DNA of 14,489 nucleotides from Vulcanimicrobiota bacterium. GTDB lineage: Bacteria > Vulcanimicrobiota > Vulcanimicrobiia > Vulcanimicrobiales > Vulcanimicrobiaceae. The position numbers and the translations under genes are program-made. The stretch spans positions 1-14,489 of the forward strand of contig JACRTZ010000077.1 in NCBI GenBank assembly GCA_014304965.1, read 5' to 3'. The notes beneath the pieces are model-generated. The model was not told the DNA's origin. It made no database searches and worked only from the letters and a program-made list of their open reading frames with translations. Below are positions 7,826-13,865 of this stretch, piece by piece (the stretch's first letter is position 1; each line of letters begins with the position of its first letter).

Positions 7826-7892
7826 GGAACGCCTTGCGCTCGGCCTCTCTAACGTTCCAAAAGGGCCTCTCTCAACTTTTCTAGGGCCTTTT
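7826..7892 (-). terminator. Weak inverted repeats at the 3' end of the sigma-factor gene
   Basis: On the minus strand the last codons of the sigma gene contain AAAAGGCCC (7892-7884) and GGCCCTTTT (7867-7859), which can pair with one mismatch to give an A-rich/T-rich stem with a 16-base loop. Just after it, GGAACG (7858-7853) and CGTTCC (7831-7826) form a second stem across the stop codon and the 37-base gap. Either could attenuate read-through into the MarR-alaS genes. There is no long T-tract and the first repeat is coding sequence, so confidence is low. Confidence 0.2.
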
Positions 7893-8643
7893 GCTGCAGG
7901 CGGCTGACGTGCATCTGCGAGACGTTGAGGCGCTTGGCGATTTCGGTTTGCGAGACCGACTCGTAGAATCGCAAGAACAAGATGATGCGCTCGCGTCGCG
8001 ACAACACGTCGAAAGCGCGCTCGAGATTGGCGCGATCTTCGAGGTTCGCGAGTTGCGGATCGGGCCGGCCGATGTAGTCGCCGAGCGTCTGCGCGTTCTT
8101 ATCGCCGTCGCTTGCAACTTCCGTATCGAGCGACAGCAGGTTGTAGGCTTGCCCGAGTTCTTGCGCTTCGAGGATTTCTTCCTCCGATGCGTTCAGCGCT
8201 TTTGCAAGTTCGGCGACCGTCGGCGAGTGGCCGAGCTGCACCGTGAGTTTCTCGATTGCGCGGTTGACCGACAGGTTGAGTTCTTGCAGGCGTCGCGGAA
8301 CCTTGACGGCCCAGCCTTTGTCGCGAAAGTAACGTTTGATCTCGCCGACGATCGTGGGCGTTGCGTAGGTCGTGAATTCGACGCCGCGTTCGAGGTCGAA
8401 GCGATCGATCGCCTTGATCAGTCCGACGGTTCCGACTTGCACCAAGTCATCGAGTGCTTCGCCGCGATTCGCAAACTTGACCGCAAGGTACCGAACGAGG
8501 TTGAGGTGGGCGACGACCAGTTGGTCCCGCACGCGTTCGAAGACGGCCAAATTGGTATGGCGCGCGGCTGCAAGGCGCGCAAAAGCCTCGCGGGTACGTT
8601 GGCGATCCCAACGTTCCTCGTCGGCCCCAGGGGTGGATTGCAT
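7849..8643 (-). CDS. sigB: RNA polymerase sigma factor, SigB/SigF/SigG family
   Basis: 264 residues, a group 3 sigma-70 factor directing RNA polymerase to stress or developmental promoters. Region 2 lies at about 42-110, with the core-binding stretch DDLVQVGTVGLIKAIDRFD at 65-83 and the -10 recognition stretch FTTYATPTIVGEIKRYFRD at 90-108. Region 3 (about 113-175) contains VPRRLQELN and HSPTVAELAKAL. Region 4 (about 210-262) ends in the helix-turn-helix TEIAKRLNVSQMHVSRLQQ at 233-251. There is no region 1.1, as expected for this group. It begins at ATG 8643, six bases after the anti-sigma stop, in the order antagonist, anti-sigma, sigma used by the Bacillus sigB operon. Regulation is therefore expected to be by partner switching. 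The symbol follows the family; whether it is a general-stress or other regulator here is not shown. Confidence 0.93.
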   Translation of the reverse strand: MQSTPGADEERWDRQRTREAFARLAAARHTNLAVFERVRDQLVVAHLNLVRYLAVKFANRGEALDDLVQVGTVGLIKAIDRFDLERGVEFTTYATPTIVGEIKRYFRDKGWAVKVPRRLQELNLSVNRAIEKLTVQLGHSPTVAELAKALNASEEEILEAQELGQAYNLLSLDTEVASDGDKNAQTLGDYIGRPDPQLANLEDRANLERAFDVLSRRERIILFLRFYESVSQTEIAKRLNVSQMHVSRLQQKALEKLREALLER

Positions 8644-8649
8644 CGATCG

Positions 8650-9072
8650 CTAGGAACCGACGCGCTTCGTCATGATCAGCTCCGAACCGCGTGCGGCATC
8701 GAACGAATGCTCGACGCCGTCCATCAGGGCTTGAATCAAGAAGACACCCAAGCCCTCGACGGGAGTTGCCTTACCGGCCGGAACGGGTTCGGGTTTCTTG
8801 GTGCCGCGATCGCGTACCACGATGCGCAAATGGTCGGCCGCGGTCTCGCAACGGATGTCGATGGGCTCGCCGTTGCCGCCCCCGGCTTGGATCGCGTTGG
8901 TGCACGCTTCGGCAATCGCGAGTTTGAGATCTTCGATTTCTTCGACGGTGAACGGTAAGCGGTTCGCGATCGCGGCGATCGTGAGCCGGGCGACTGCAAC
9001 CCATTCGGGCTTTCCGGGAATTCGCAGGTCTACCGTGCCGAAGTACTTGTCCCCGGTCGCGGGCTCGGGCAT
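8650..9072 (-). CDS. rsbW: Anti-sigma factor, serine-protein kinase RsbW-like
   Basis: 140 residues, a single HATPase_c_2 (GHKL) domain. In this family the protein binds and holds the sigma factor, and also phosphorylates the antagonist on serine with ATP. Seen in the sequence: the N-box AIAEACTNAIQ with E55 and N59, a G1-like DRGTKKP at 88-94, and the G2-like EGLGVFLIQALMD at 106-118. G1 is degenerate compared with the usual D-x-G-x-G (here D-R-G-T), as is common in anti-sigma kinases. The ATG at 9072-9070 overlaps the antagonist stop by one base (TAATG), so translation is probably coupled. A longer open frame upstream lies inside the antagonist gene and is discarded. The sigma gene follows after six bases. 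Confidence 0.92.
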   Translation of the reverse strand: MPEPATGDKYFGTVDLRIPGKPEWVAVARLTIAAIANRLPFTVEEIEDLKLAIAEACTNAIQAGGGNGEPIDIRCETAADHLRIVVRDRGTKKPEPVPAGKATPVEGLGVFLIQALMDGVEHSFDAARGSELIMTKRVGS

Positions 9073-9416
9073 TATGCCAGCGCCTTTTGTGCGCCCGCTT
9101 CGTCGTCGTAGATGCCGAAGATTTTCACGAGACCGGTGATGTCGAAGATTTTCTTGATCTGGGGGTTGGTACACACCAGATTTACGCTTCCGCCGTGTTC
9201 GCGCACGCGTTTGAGGCCCCCGATCAGTACCCCGAGTCCGGTCGAATCGATGTATCGGACCTTCTCGAGATTGATCACGAGATTGTAATGGCCCTGATCG
9301 ATCAGCTCGGTGATCGCGTCTTTGACTTTCGGCGAGGTATAGACGTCGATTTCGCCGCCGAGTTCCACGACGTACGCGTCATCGCTCGACTCACGAACGT
9401 TCACTTTGATATCCAA
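9072..9416 (-). CDS. rsbV: Anti-sigma factor antagonist, STAS domain (RsbV/SpoIIAA-like)
   Basis: 114 residues forming one STAS domain. The start has the family beta-strands (VVELGGEIDVYTSPKVKDAI at 16-35), and the key site is IDSTGLGVLIGGLKRV at 56-71. S58 is the residue expected to be phosphorylated by the downstream kinase. Unphosphorylated, the protein would bind the anti-sigma factor and free the sigma factor. All family residues of the phosphorylation loop (D-S-x-G-L-G) are intact. The start codon is TTG at 9416-9414, supported by AGGAG five bases upstream. That site overlaps the TAG stop of the YtxH-like gene (TAGGAG), linking this gene to the two upstream membrane genes. No dedicated phosphatase (RsbU/RsbP type) is in the window. 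Confidence 0.94.
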   Translation of the reverse strand: MDIKVNVRESSDDAYVVELGGEIDVYTSPKVKDAITELIDQGHYNLVINLEKVRYIDSTGLGVLIGGLKRVREHGGSVNLVCTNPQIKKIFDITGLVKIFGIYDDEAGAQKALA

Positions 9417-9421
9417 GATTT

Positions 9422-9426
9422 CTCCT
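9422..9426 (-). promoter_or_regulatory. Ribosome binding site of the RsbV-like gene
   Basis: AGGAG on the minus strand, five bases before the TTG start. It supports the unusual start codon and overlaps the stop codon of the preceding gene, favouring coupled translation. Confidence 0.7.
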
Positions 9427-9652
9427 ACGACTGATCAAGGGAGGCGAGAGGGTCGGCTCCGCCGAGGTCGCCGGCCAAATCGCGAGCCCGGTTTGTGGTG
9501 CGCCGCCAGCCGGCGCGAAACATGTGGCGGAGGTCTTCGCCGGATTGTGGGGTCAGGAAGATCGCAAGCGCTCCGCCGACAAGCGCACCCGTCAGAAAGC
9601 CCGTCAGAAATTCGTTCGCGTCCGTCGAACGCTCGTGCGATTCTTCGTTCAC
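9425..9652 (-). CDS. YtxH-like small membrane protein
   Basis: 75 residues. A short acidic N-terminus is followed by FLTGFLTGALVGGALAIFLTPQSGEDLR at about 15-42. This is the YtxH pattern of a glycine- and alanine-rich membrane helix ending in a P-x-S-G-x-x-L-R turn, then a basic amphipathic tail. The protein is probably anchored by one helix with the tail in the cytoplasm; biochemical function in the family is unknown. In Bacillus subtilis YtxH belongs to the SigB-dependent ytxGHJ operon, which matches the sigma module downstream here. The start is GTG at 9652-9650 with AAGGA seven bases upstream. It is ten bases after the DUF948 gene and eight bases before the antagonist gene. Confidence 0.82.
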   Translation of the reverse strand: MNEESHERSTDANEFLTGFLTGALVGGALAIFLTPQSGEDLRHMFRAGWRRTTNRARDLAGDLGGADPLASLDQS

Positions 9653-9659
9653 CAGTTGG

Positions 9660-9664
9660 TCCTT
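9660..9664 (-). promoter_or_regulatory. Ribosome binding site of the YtxH-like gene
   Basis: AAGGA on the minus strand, seven bases before the GTG start. It overlaps the TAA stop of the DUF948 gene and supports the chosen start. Confidence 0.6.
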
Positions 9665-10025
9665 AATGGTCTTTCCCGTCCTCGCGCGGTTTTTTGGTCA
9701 TCGCGGAGGTAACGCCGGAAATCGTCGAGCCGATGAGGTTGGCGGTCTTGGTCGCGCCGGTGGCGACGTTTTCGAGTTGTTCGACGAGGCCGGCCAGACG
9801 CGCGAGCGTCGTGTCTGCCGTATCGGCGATGCCGCCGACGTGCGTGAGGGTGGTGACGATCGGAACCGAGAGCACTGAAATCTGCTGGTCGACCTCGTCG
9901 AGCGTGCGGTTGAGGCGGCTAAACACGTTGCCCGCACGCAAACAGAGGTAGAAAATACCAAGCCCGATCAGGAACGCACCAGCTCCGGCGCCCGCGTACA
10001 ACGCGAGCGACCCCGAAAACGTCAA
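9663..10025 (-). CDS. DUF948 (YtxG-like) membrane protein
   Basis: 120 residues: one N-terminal membrane helix (about 8-30, ALYAGAGAGAFLIGLGIFYLC), then a long helical cytoplasmic region of heptad-like character. That region includes LNRTLDEVDQQISVLSVPIVTTLTHVGGIADTAD-type repeats of T/V/D residues, and the protein ends with a basic tail (KKPREDGKDH). This is the architecture of DUF948/UPF0478 proteins, which include Bacillus YtxG and resemble the helical signalling part of chemoreceptors. Biochemical function is unknown. The start is TTG at 10025-10023, overlapping the cysteine desulfurase stop as TTGA and preceded by GGAGG seven bases upstream, so it is well supported. Pairing with YtxH recalls the SigB-dependent ytxGH pair. 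Confidence 0.82.
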   Translation of the reverse strand: MTFSGSLALYAGAGAGAFLIGLGIFYLCLRAGNVFSRLNRTLDEVDQQISVLSVPIVTTLTHVGGIADTADTTLARLAGLVEQLENVATGATKTANLIGSTISGVTSAMTKKPREDGKDH

Positions 10026-11227
10026 GACATGTCCTCCAAGAGCCCCGTCACCGGGGCTCGGTGTGTTGTTCCCACAAACGCCTCGTCAACACGCAGGAAC
10101 CCAACGATTCCCGGAAGCATCGCAAGCAAACGGTCGACCTCCTGCTCGCTGCTTTGCCGGCCGAACGAATAACGGATCGTGCCGCGCTCGACCCAGGCGG
10201 GTACTCCGAGCGCCGCAACGACGTGGCTCAGCGTCACGGCGCCCGACGTGCACGCGCTTCCGGCCGAGACGGCGACCCCTTCCAGATCGAGGCGAGCGAG
10301 CAGTTCGGTGCCGGCCACGCCGCGCGCGGCGAGGCTTGAAATGTGCGGCAGCCGCGGAGCGCTCGCGGCGTTGATAGCGCCCTCCGGGATGCTCCCGAGC
10401 ACCCCGCGCTCGAAACGATCGCGTAACGCGCCGACCCGCGCGGTTTCCGTTTCTCGGGCGGCGGCCGCCGCGTCGAGCGCCGCAGCCAGTGCCGCGATGC
10501 CGGCCACGTTTTGGGTGCCGGCGCGCAGGCCGTGTTCTTGACTGCCTCCCACGATCAGCGGCGCGAGCGCAGTGCCTTCGCGCGCGTACAGCGCGCCGAC
10601 GCCCTTAGGGCCGCCGAACTTATGGGCGGACACCGTCATCAGGTCGACGCCGAGATTGCGAACGTTGAGGTCGAGGTATGGGGCGGCTTGGACCGCATCA
10701 ACGTGAACGGCGACGCCGCGAGCGCGAGCCAGCCGCGCCAGTTCCGCAATCGGATGGATCGTGCCGATCTCGTTATTGCCGAGCATCAGGCTCGCGAGGA
10801 TCGTGTCGGGCCGCAGGGCCCGCGCGAACGCACCGGAATCGAGACGCCCGCCGGAATCGACCTCCAGCAGTTCGATCTCGAAGTCATCCTCGCGCAAGCG
10901 TGCGAGCGCATTCAGGACGGCGTGGTGTTCGGTCCTTGCGCTGACGATATGGCGGCCGCGGCCGCGCATCGCACGTGCGGCGCCGGCAATGGCGAGATTG
11001 TCCGCCTCGGTTCCGCTGCTCGTGAAGACGATTTCTCGCCCGCGCGCGCCCAAGACCCGGCCGACCGTTTCTCGCGCAGCGTCGAGCACCGCGCGCGCGG
11101 CCCGGCCTTCGGCGTGAAGCGAACTCGGATTGAACGAGGTTCCGGCGTGCGCGTGCAACGCGGCCGCAGCCTCGGGACCGAGCGGCGTCGTCGCGGCATG
11201 ATCGGCATAGATGCGCGGCGCCGTCAC
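10022..11227 (-). CDS. iscS: Cysteine desulfurase, IscS/NifS type
   Basis: 401 residues. A pyridoxal-phosphate enzyme that takes sulfur from cysteine as an enzyme persulfide, feeding Fe-S cluster assembly and tRNA thiolation. Seen in the sequence: YADHAATTPLG at 7-17, SSGTEADNLAI at 70-80, EHHAV at 100-104 (PLP-stacking histidine), DAVQ at 177-180, the PLP lysine K203 in SAHKFGGPKG, and the persulfide cysteine C326 in GSACTSG. RYSFGRQSSEQEVD at 352-365 is the usual C-terminal motif. Start GTG at 11227-11225 overlaps the rarA stop (GTGA). No iscU, Rrf2 regulator or mnmA is adjacent, so the sulfur acceptor must be elsewhere. The symbol is by family; nifS would be equally defensible. The end of the gene contains the ribosome binding site of the DUF948 gene. 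Confidence 0.93.
   Translation of the reverse strand: MTAPRIYADHAATTPLGPEAAAALHAHAGTSFNPSSLHAEGRAARAVLDAARETVGRVLGARGREIVFTSSGTEADNLAIAGAARAMRGRGRHIVSARTEHHAVLNALARLREDDFEIELLEVDSGGRLDSGAFARALRPDTILASLMLGNNEIGTIHPIAELARLARARGVAVHVDAVQAAPYLDLNVRNLGVDLMTVSAHKFGGPKGVGALYAREGTALAPLIVGGSQEHGLRAGTQNVAGIAALAAALDAAAAARETETARVGALRDRFERGVLGSIPEGAINAASAPRLPHISSLAARGVAGTELLARLDLEGVAVSAGSACTSGAVTLSHVVAALGVPAWVERGTIRYSFGRQSSEQEVDRLLAMLPGIVGFLRVDEAFVGTTHRAPVTGLLEDMS
10033..10037 (-). promoter_or_regulatory. Ribosome binding site of the DUF948 gene
   Basis: GGAGG on the minus strand, within the last codons of the cysteine desulfurase gene and seven bases before the TTG start. It is the strongest Shine-Dalgarno match noticed in the window. 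Confidence 0.75.
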
Positions 11228-12510
11228 GTGGCTTCCTCGCCCCGCGAGCCCGGTTCGTAGTAGCGGCGATCGCGCAAGTTCTCCGGCAAAAATGTTTGCT
11301 CGGCTGCGTAATCGTCGTGTGAATAGATGTAGTCGCGTCCGTATCCGAGCTCGCGCATCAAGCCCGTCGGCGCGTTGCGCAGGTGGAGCGGCACCACGTC
11401 GTTTCGCGTCGTTTCGACGTCGCGCAAGGCTGCGCCGTACGCGCGTCCGACGCTGTTCGATTTCGGCGCGGTCGCCAGGTACAGCGTTGCGTGCGCGAGC
11501 GGATAGAAGGCTTCGGGCATGCCGACGAAGTGCGCGGCCTGCTGGGCCGCCATTGCGACCGCAAGGCCGCGCGAATCCGCGAGCCCGACGTCTTCGGACG
11601 CCAAGATGACGAGCCGCCGTGCGACGAACATGAGATCTTCGCCGGCATCGAGCATTCGTGCGAGCCAGTAAACGGCGGCGTTCGGGTCGCTTCCGCGGAT
11701 GGATTTGATGAACGCGCTGATGACGTCGTAGTGGTTTTCGCCCTTCTTGTCGTAGGCGACCATCCGGCGCTGTAACGCGTCGGCGACGAGCGCGTCGTCT
11801 ATGCGTTTGCTGCCGCTCGCGTCCGGCTGCGCTGCCGACGCCGCGAATTCGAGCGTGCTGAGCGCGACGCGAGCGTCGCCGTTGGCGAGCCCGACGAGCG
11901 CACCGAGTGCGTCGTCGTCGAGCGCGACGGCTTCTTTTCCAAGACCGCGCTCCTTGTCGTCGAGCGCTCGCCGCACGAGCGTAGCGACGTCCGTGTCCGC
12001 GAGCGCGTGTAACGTGAAAACGCGCGAGCGGGAGAGCAAGGCCGAGTTGACTTCGAACGACGGGTTCTCCGTCGTCGCGCCGATCAAGACGATCGTTCCG
12101 TCCTCGACGTACGGCAGCACCGCATCTTGCTGCGCCTTGTTGAAGCGGTGGATCTCATCCACGAACAAGACCGTCCGTTTGCCGAGCGAACGGCTGCCCT
12201 GCGCTTCGGCGACGACGGCGCGCAAGTCCGCGACGCCGGCACTGACGGCTGAGAGGGCGACGAAGTTCGCGCCGGTCGAGCGCGCGACGACTTCCGCGAG
12301 CGTGGTCTTTCCGGTGCCGGGGGGACCCCACAAGATCATGGACGGCAGCACGTCGCTTTCGATCGCGCGCCGCAAGGCGCGCCCCGGGCCGACGATATGC
12401 TCTTGCCCCACGAACTCCGAGAGAGACCTCGGGCGCATGCGCGCGGCGAGCGGCGCCGGCGCGTCGTGCTCGAACAGTCCGACGCGCTCGCCGGACCGTC
12501 GCACGCTCAT
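11224..12510 (-). CDS. rarA: Replication-associated recombination protein A (AAA+ ATPase)
   Basis: 428 residues, matching RarA/MgsA. An AAA+ clamp-loader-like ATPase acting at stalled replication forks with single-strand binding protein. It opens with LAARMRPRSLSEFVGQEHIVG (about 21-41). Walker A is GPPGTGKTT at 62-70, Walker B VLFVDEI at 114-120, sensor 1 GATTENPSFEVN at 134-145, and an arginine-finger region SRSRVF at 150-155. The C-terminal half has the family stretches KKGENHYDVISAFIKSIRGSDPNAAVYWLARML and FYPLAHATLYLATAPKSNSVGRAY, which form the tetramerisation domain. Start ATG at 12510-12508 overlaps the upstream stop (ATGA). The stop overlaps the cysteine desulfurase start (GTGA). Adjacency of rarA and a cysteine desulfurase is also known from Bacillus. 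Confidence 0.96.
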   Translation of the reverse strand: MSVRRSGERVGLFEHDAPAPLAARMRPRSLSEFVGQEHIVGPGRALRRAIESDVLPSMILWGPPGTGKTTLAEVVARSTGANFVALSAVSAGVADLRAVVAEAQGSRSLGKRTVLFVDEIHRFNKAQQDAVLPYVEDGTIVLIGATTENPSFEVNSALLSRSRVFTLHALADTDVATLVRRALDDKERGLGKEAVALDDDALGALVGLANGDARVALSTLEFAASAAQPDASGSKRIDDALVADALQRRMVAYDKKGENHYDVISAFIKSIRGSDPNAAVYWLARMLDAGEDLMFVARRLVILASEDVGLADSRGLAVAMAAQQAAHFVGMPEAFYPLAHATLYLATAPKSNSVGRAYGAALRDVETTRNDVVPLHLRNAPTGLMRELGYGRDYIYSHDDYAAEQTFLPENLRDRRYYEPGSRGEEAT

Positions 12511-13208
12511 TTTCTGTTCTTTTTGGGCGTAGCCCGCGGTCCGGGCGTTCCCGGCGGCGGCGTTTCGAGTGGCTGACGGATCAGCACGTTGCCGCTCATT
12601 TGGACTTCTTCGGTCAACGTGTTGTAGTCGATGTTGTCGGCGTCTGCAAGCTGCTCGCCGTTGCGGATGTGAACGTGACCTTCCATGTGCAGCACGTGCG
12701 TGTTGTCGTCGAGCGTCCCGCGTTCGGCGGTGACGTCGCGCGTCGTCTGCGTGAAGTGCACGTCGCCCGTGGCCGCGTACCGTTTCGTCGCGCCGTCCAC
12801 ATCGAGCTTGTCGCAGGTGAGCGTCGAGGGCTCTTGCGTGAATCGTGAGGTTTGGCCGGACGAACCCTTGAGCGGTCTCGTTTGATGGACGACGACGTGC
12901 CCGACGGCGGACAGGGTCTTGCGCTTCGAATTTCCGCTGCCCGCGTCGCCCGTGATGTCGGTGCCTTCTTTGGATGCGGTGAAACGGCTTAAAAAAGCAT
13001 AGTCACCGTTGTTGATGTTCCAATTAACGCGTCCGTTGGTCCGGATTTCAAAGCCCGCGATGTTCTGACCGGTCACGCCTTGCGCGAGCACCGCGCCGCC
13101 GGCCGCTAGGCTGCAGACGGCGAGGGCGGCCGCGACGGTCTTCCAACGGAAAATTCGCATCTGAGCCCGGTTTCGCGCAAGGGCACGTTCACTCCGCGCT
13201 TGGCTCAT
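12507..13208 (-). CDS. LptA/OstA-like periplasmic protein
   Basis: 233 residues from the ATG at 13208-13206, which overlaps the Sua5-type stop as ATGA like its neighbours. An alternative ATG at 13160 gives a cleaner signal peptide (MRIFRWK then AAALAVCSLAAGGAVLA, cleavage before QG) and 217 residues; neither has a Shine-Dalgarno sequence. The mature part (about 60-210) is beta-strand-rich with OstA/LptA-type repeats: TCDKLDVDGATKRYAATGDV, TAERGTLDDNTHVLHMEGHV and ADNIDYNTLTEEVQMSGNV, each pairing a D/N-rich turn with a G-[DHN]-V strand. Such proteins form the periplasmic bridge carrying lipopolysaccharide to the outer membrane. The C-terminus is a low-complexity proline/lysine tail (PPPGTPGPRATPKKNRK). 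No LptB, LptC or LptD is in the window, so a role in LPS export is inferred from family only. Confidence 0.85.
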   Translation of the reverse strand: MSQARSERALARNRAQMRIFRWKTVAAALAVCSLAAGGAVLAQGVTGQNIAGFEIRTNGRVNWNINNGDYAFLSRFTASKEGTDITGDAGSGNSKRKTLSAVGHVVVHQTRPLKGSSGQTSRFTQEPSTLTCDKLDVDGATKRYAATGDVHFTQTTRDVTAERGTLDDNTHVLHMEGHVHIRNGEQLADADNIDYNTLTEEVQMSGNVLIRQPLETPPPGTPGPRATPKKNRK

Positions 13209-13843
13209 TCGAACCCGAGGATCGACTCGCCGAGGGCTTCTTCCAGCGTCGCGAGGGCAATCGCGCCGGTGCGGATCACGCGCGTCTGGTGGTCGGTGAG
13301 GTCGAGAATGGTGGACTCTTGCCCGACCGGCGTCGGGCCCGCATCCACGAAGAGGTCGGCAGCCGGCAGATCGGCCTCCAGGAACGGACGGCCCGAGTAC
13401 GCCGCGCTTCCGCTGACGTTTGCGCTGGTCGCCGCAAGCGGGCCGGTGTGATCGAGAATTGCCCAGCAGAGCGGATGGGCCGGGACGCGCAGGCTCACCG
13501 ACGGCAAGCCGGCGGTGACGCGGAAATCCACGAAGCGCGGCTTGCGCACCACGAGCGTGAGCGGTCCGGGCAAGAACTTCTTGGCCAGAGACATCGCGCG
13601 CGGATTGTCGGGTACGTACTCGCCAAGTTCGGCGACCGTCGCGAAGTGGAGCGCGAGCGGTTTGTGCCGCGGCCTGTTCTTGAGCACGTAAATGCGGTCG
13701 AGCGCGGCTTGATTGGTCGGATCGCAACCGATGCCGTACACGGTGTCGGTCGGAAAAATGACGACGCCGCCGGCGAAAACGGCGGCGGCGGTTTGTTCGG
13801 CGATCCGCTCGGGAGCATCGCTGCGCGCGTCGATCGTCCGCAT
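13205..13843 (-). CDS. tsaC: L-threonylcarbamoyladenylate synthase (YrdC/Sua5 type)
   Basis: 212 residues, a single YrdC domain without the extra C-terminal Sua5 domain. It makes threonylcarbamoyl-AMP from threonine, bicarbonate and ATP, the first step of the t6A37 modification of ANN-decoding tRNAs. Seen: IFPTDTVYGIG at 29-39, the KxR motif KNRPRHKPLALHF at 55-67, LPGPLTLVV at 91-99, SLRVPAHP at 117-124, TSANVSG at 139-145, and STILDL at 177-182 followed by RTGAI at 191-195. All expected substrate-binding motifs are present. The ATG at 13843 is chosen because it gives the family N-terminus; further upstream codons would read into the mreB stop region. It is 22 bases after mreB, and its stop overlaps the next gene (ATGA). 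Length and motifs fit a short TsaC/Sua5 homologue; the symbol is by function. Confidence 0.93.
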   Translation of the reverse strand: MRTIDARSDAPERIAEQTAAAVFAGGVVIFPTDTVYGIGCDPTNQAALDRIYVLKNRPRHKPLALHFATVAELGEYVPDNPRAMSLAKKFLPGPLTLVVRKPRFVDFRVTAGLPSVSLRVPAHPLCWAILDHTGPLAATSANVSGSAAYSGRPFLEADLPAADLFVDAGPTPVGQESTILDLTDHQTRVIRTGAIALATLEEALGESILGFE

Positions 13844-13865
13844 CGCGGCTAGCGGCAGGGCGCCG

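Noticed and set aside
7812..7848. T-box or other tRNA-sensing leader in front of marR-alaS
   Set aside because: The gap is only 37 bases and lacks the conserved T-box sequence or any large stem structure.
7891..8958. 355-codon plus-strand open frame opposite the sigma and anti-sigma genes
   Set aside because: Unusually long and with a less biased composition, so considered for an antisense gene. It has no domain or ribosome site and mirrors two conserved genes, with its codons fixed by theirs.
9073..9174. Upstream extension of the anti-sigma kinase
   Set aside because: It lies inside the antagonist gene in another frame and has no match to the kinase family; ATG at 9072 fits the family start.
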